A program made the translations under genes and the position numbers. A stretch of DNA of 64,000 nucleotides from Bacillus andreraoultii (GTDB lineage Bacteria > Bacillota > Bacilli > Bacillales > Caldibacillaceae), in the NCBI RefSeq assembly GCF_001244735.1, contig NZ_LN868937.1:2803403-2867402 (forward strand), written 5' to 3'. Positions within the stretch are counted from its first letter, which is position 1; each line of letters starts with the position of its first letter. Shown here in pieces: positions 63,480-64,000 of this stretch. The notes beneath the pieces are model-generated. The model did not search any database, was not told the origin of the DNA, and was given only the letters and a program-made list of their open reading frames with translations.

Positions 63480-63550
63480 CAGGGGTAGTAGGAATCGAAC
63501 CCACACTGGAGGTTTTGGAGACCTCTGTTCTACCTTTAAACTATACCCCT
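63480..63550 (-). tRNA. tRNA-Trp (anticodon CCA)
   Basis: 71 nt. Acceptor AGGGGTA pairs with TACCCCT; anticodon loop CTCCAAA gives CCA; discriminator G. Confidence 0.95.
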
Positions 63551-63559
63551 ATAAAATAA

Positions 63560-63641
63560 TGGAGGGGGACGGATTCGAACCGCCGAACCCTGAGGGAGCG
63601 GATTTACAGTCCGCCGCGTTTAGCCACTTCGCTACCCCTCC
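63560..63641 (-). tRNA. tRNA-Tyr (anticodon GTA)
   Basis: 82 nt with a long variable arm. Acceptor GGAGGGG pairs with CCCCTCC; anticodon loop CTGTAAA gives GTA. Confidence 0.95.
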
Positions 63642-63651
63642 ATAGTAAATA

Positions 63652-63727
<76 letters not shown>

Positions 63728-63753
63728 AAAATAAATATATTAAAATATTTCAA

Positions 63754-63829
63754 TGGTGGCTCGGGACGGAATCGAACCGCCGACACAAGGATTTTCAGTC
63801 CTTTGCTCTACCGACTGAGCTACCGAGCC
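63754..63829 (-). tRNA. tRNA-Phe (anticodon GAA)
   Basis: 76 nt including an encoded CCA end. Acceptor GGCTCGG pairs with CCGAGCC; anticodon loop CTGAAAA gives GAA. Confidence 0.95.
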
Positions 63830-63860
63830 AACATATGTATATGAATATAGTATGTATTAA

Positions 63861-63937
63861 TGGCGGTCCGGACGGGACTCGAACCCGCGACCTCCTGCGT
63901 GACAGGCAGGCATTCTAACCAGCTGAACTACCGGACC
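63861..63937 (-). tRNA. tRNA-Asp (anticodon GTC)
   Basis: 77 nt including an encoded CCA end. Acceptor GGTCCGG pairs with CCGGACC; anticodon loop CTGTCAC gives GTC. Confidence 0.95.
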
Positions 63938-63940
63938 AGA

Positions 63941-64000
<60 letters not shown>

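Overview
The window looks like a low-GC Bacillota chromosome, most likely Bacillaceae. The reasons are strong GGAGG-type ribosome binding sites, frequent TTG/GTG starts, intrinsic terminators, a Bacillus-type order of tRNA genes, and SbcCD, DUF1541 (YdhK) and BdhA-like neighbours. Species was not determined.

Left part, about 1-24 kb: housekeeping and accessory chromosome. It starts with a LacI-controlled sucrose locus (regulator, PTS EIIBC with three operator palindromes, GH32 hydrolase cut by the window edge). Then come sbcCD, a XRE regulator, a sulfur/redox cluster (glutaredoxin plus three rhodaneses, with CsoR/CstR-like palindromes upstream), a YdhK lipoprotein, an ADP-ribosylglycohydrolase, a fatty-acid-hydroxylase-like membrane protein, a transposase, a double-GNAT acetyltransferase, a tract of decayed genes, a butanediol dehydrogenase and a pair of membrane-protein genes. 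Two tandem repeat arrays and several dispersed intergenic repeats lie between these genes.

Middle and right, about 21-63 kb: a mobile-DNA accretion zone ending at tRNA-Leu(CAA). An intact DUF771 excisionase-like gene and tyrosine integrase sit next to the 3' end of this tRNA. A 21-nt copy of the tRNA 3' end recurs at 26439-26459. Directly left of that copy lies a second, decayed excisionase/integrase module with the same layout. I infer two related elements integrated in tandem, the younger one spanning about 26.4-63.1 kb (36.6 kb).

Cargo of the inferred 36.6-kb element: (i) a three-gene operon with an SMC/Rad50-like ATPase, a small middle protein and a protein with a possible nuclease N-terminus, which fits the ABC-three-component (ABC-3C) conflict-system layout; (ii) a solitary HNH protein with several zinc modules; (iii) a DUF2334 protein, a LysR regulator with a DJ-1/PfpI protein, and a structured non-coding segment ending in a terminator; (iv) a large nitrogen-assimilation block, gltB-gltD-dapL-dapF-glnA-asnB-amt, followed by a carA-like gene without carB and a DUF294 nucleotidyltransferase/3'-5' exonuclease pair, preceded by an AraC-type regulator; (v) a DUF1385 membrane protein and a MerR-like regulator. 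IS elements of the IS1634, IS256, ISL3 and IS4 groups interrupt it. Together the nitrogen genes would import ammonium and make glutamine, glutamate, asparagine and diaminopimelate.

The right end is a cluster of eleven tRNA genes on the minus strand (fMet partial, Asp, Phe, Thr, Tyr, Trp, His, Gln, Gly, Cys, Leu). No rRNA gene and no CRISPR array was seen.
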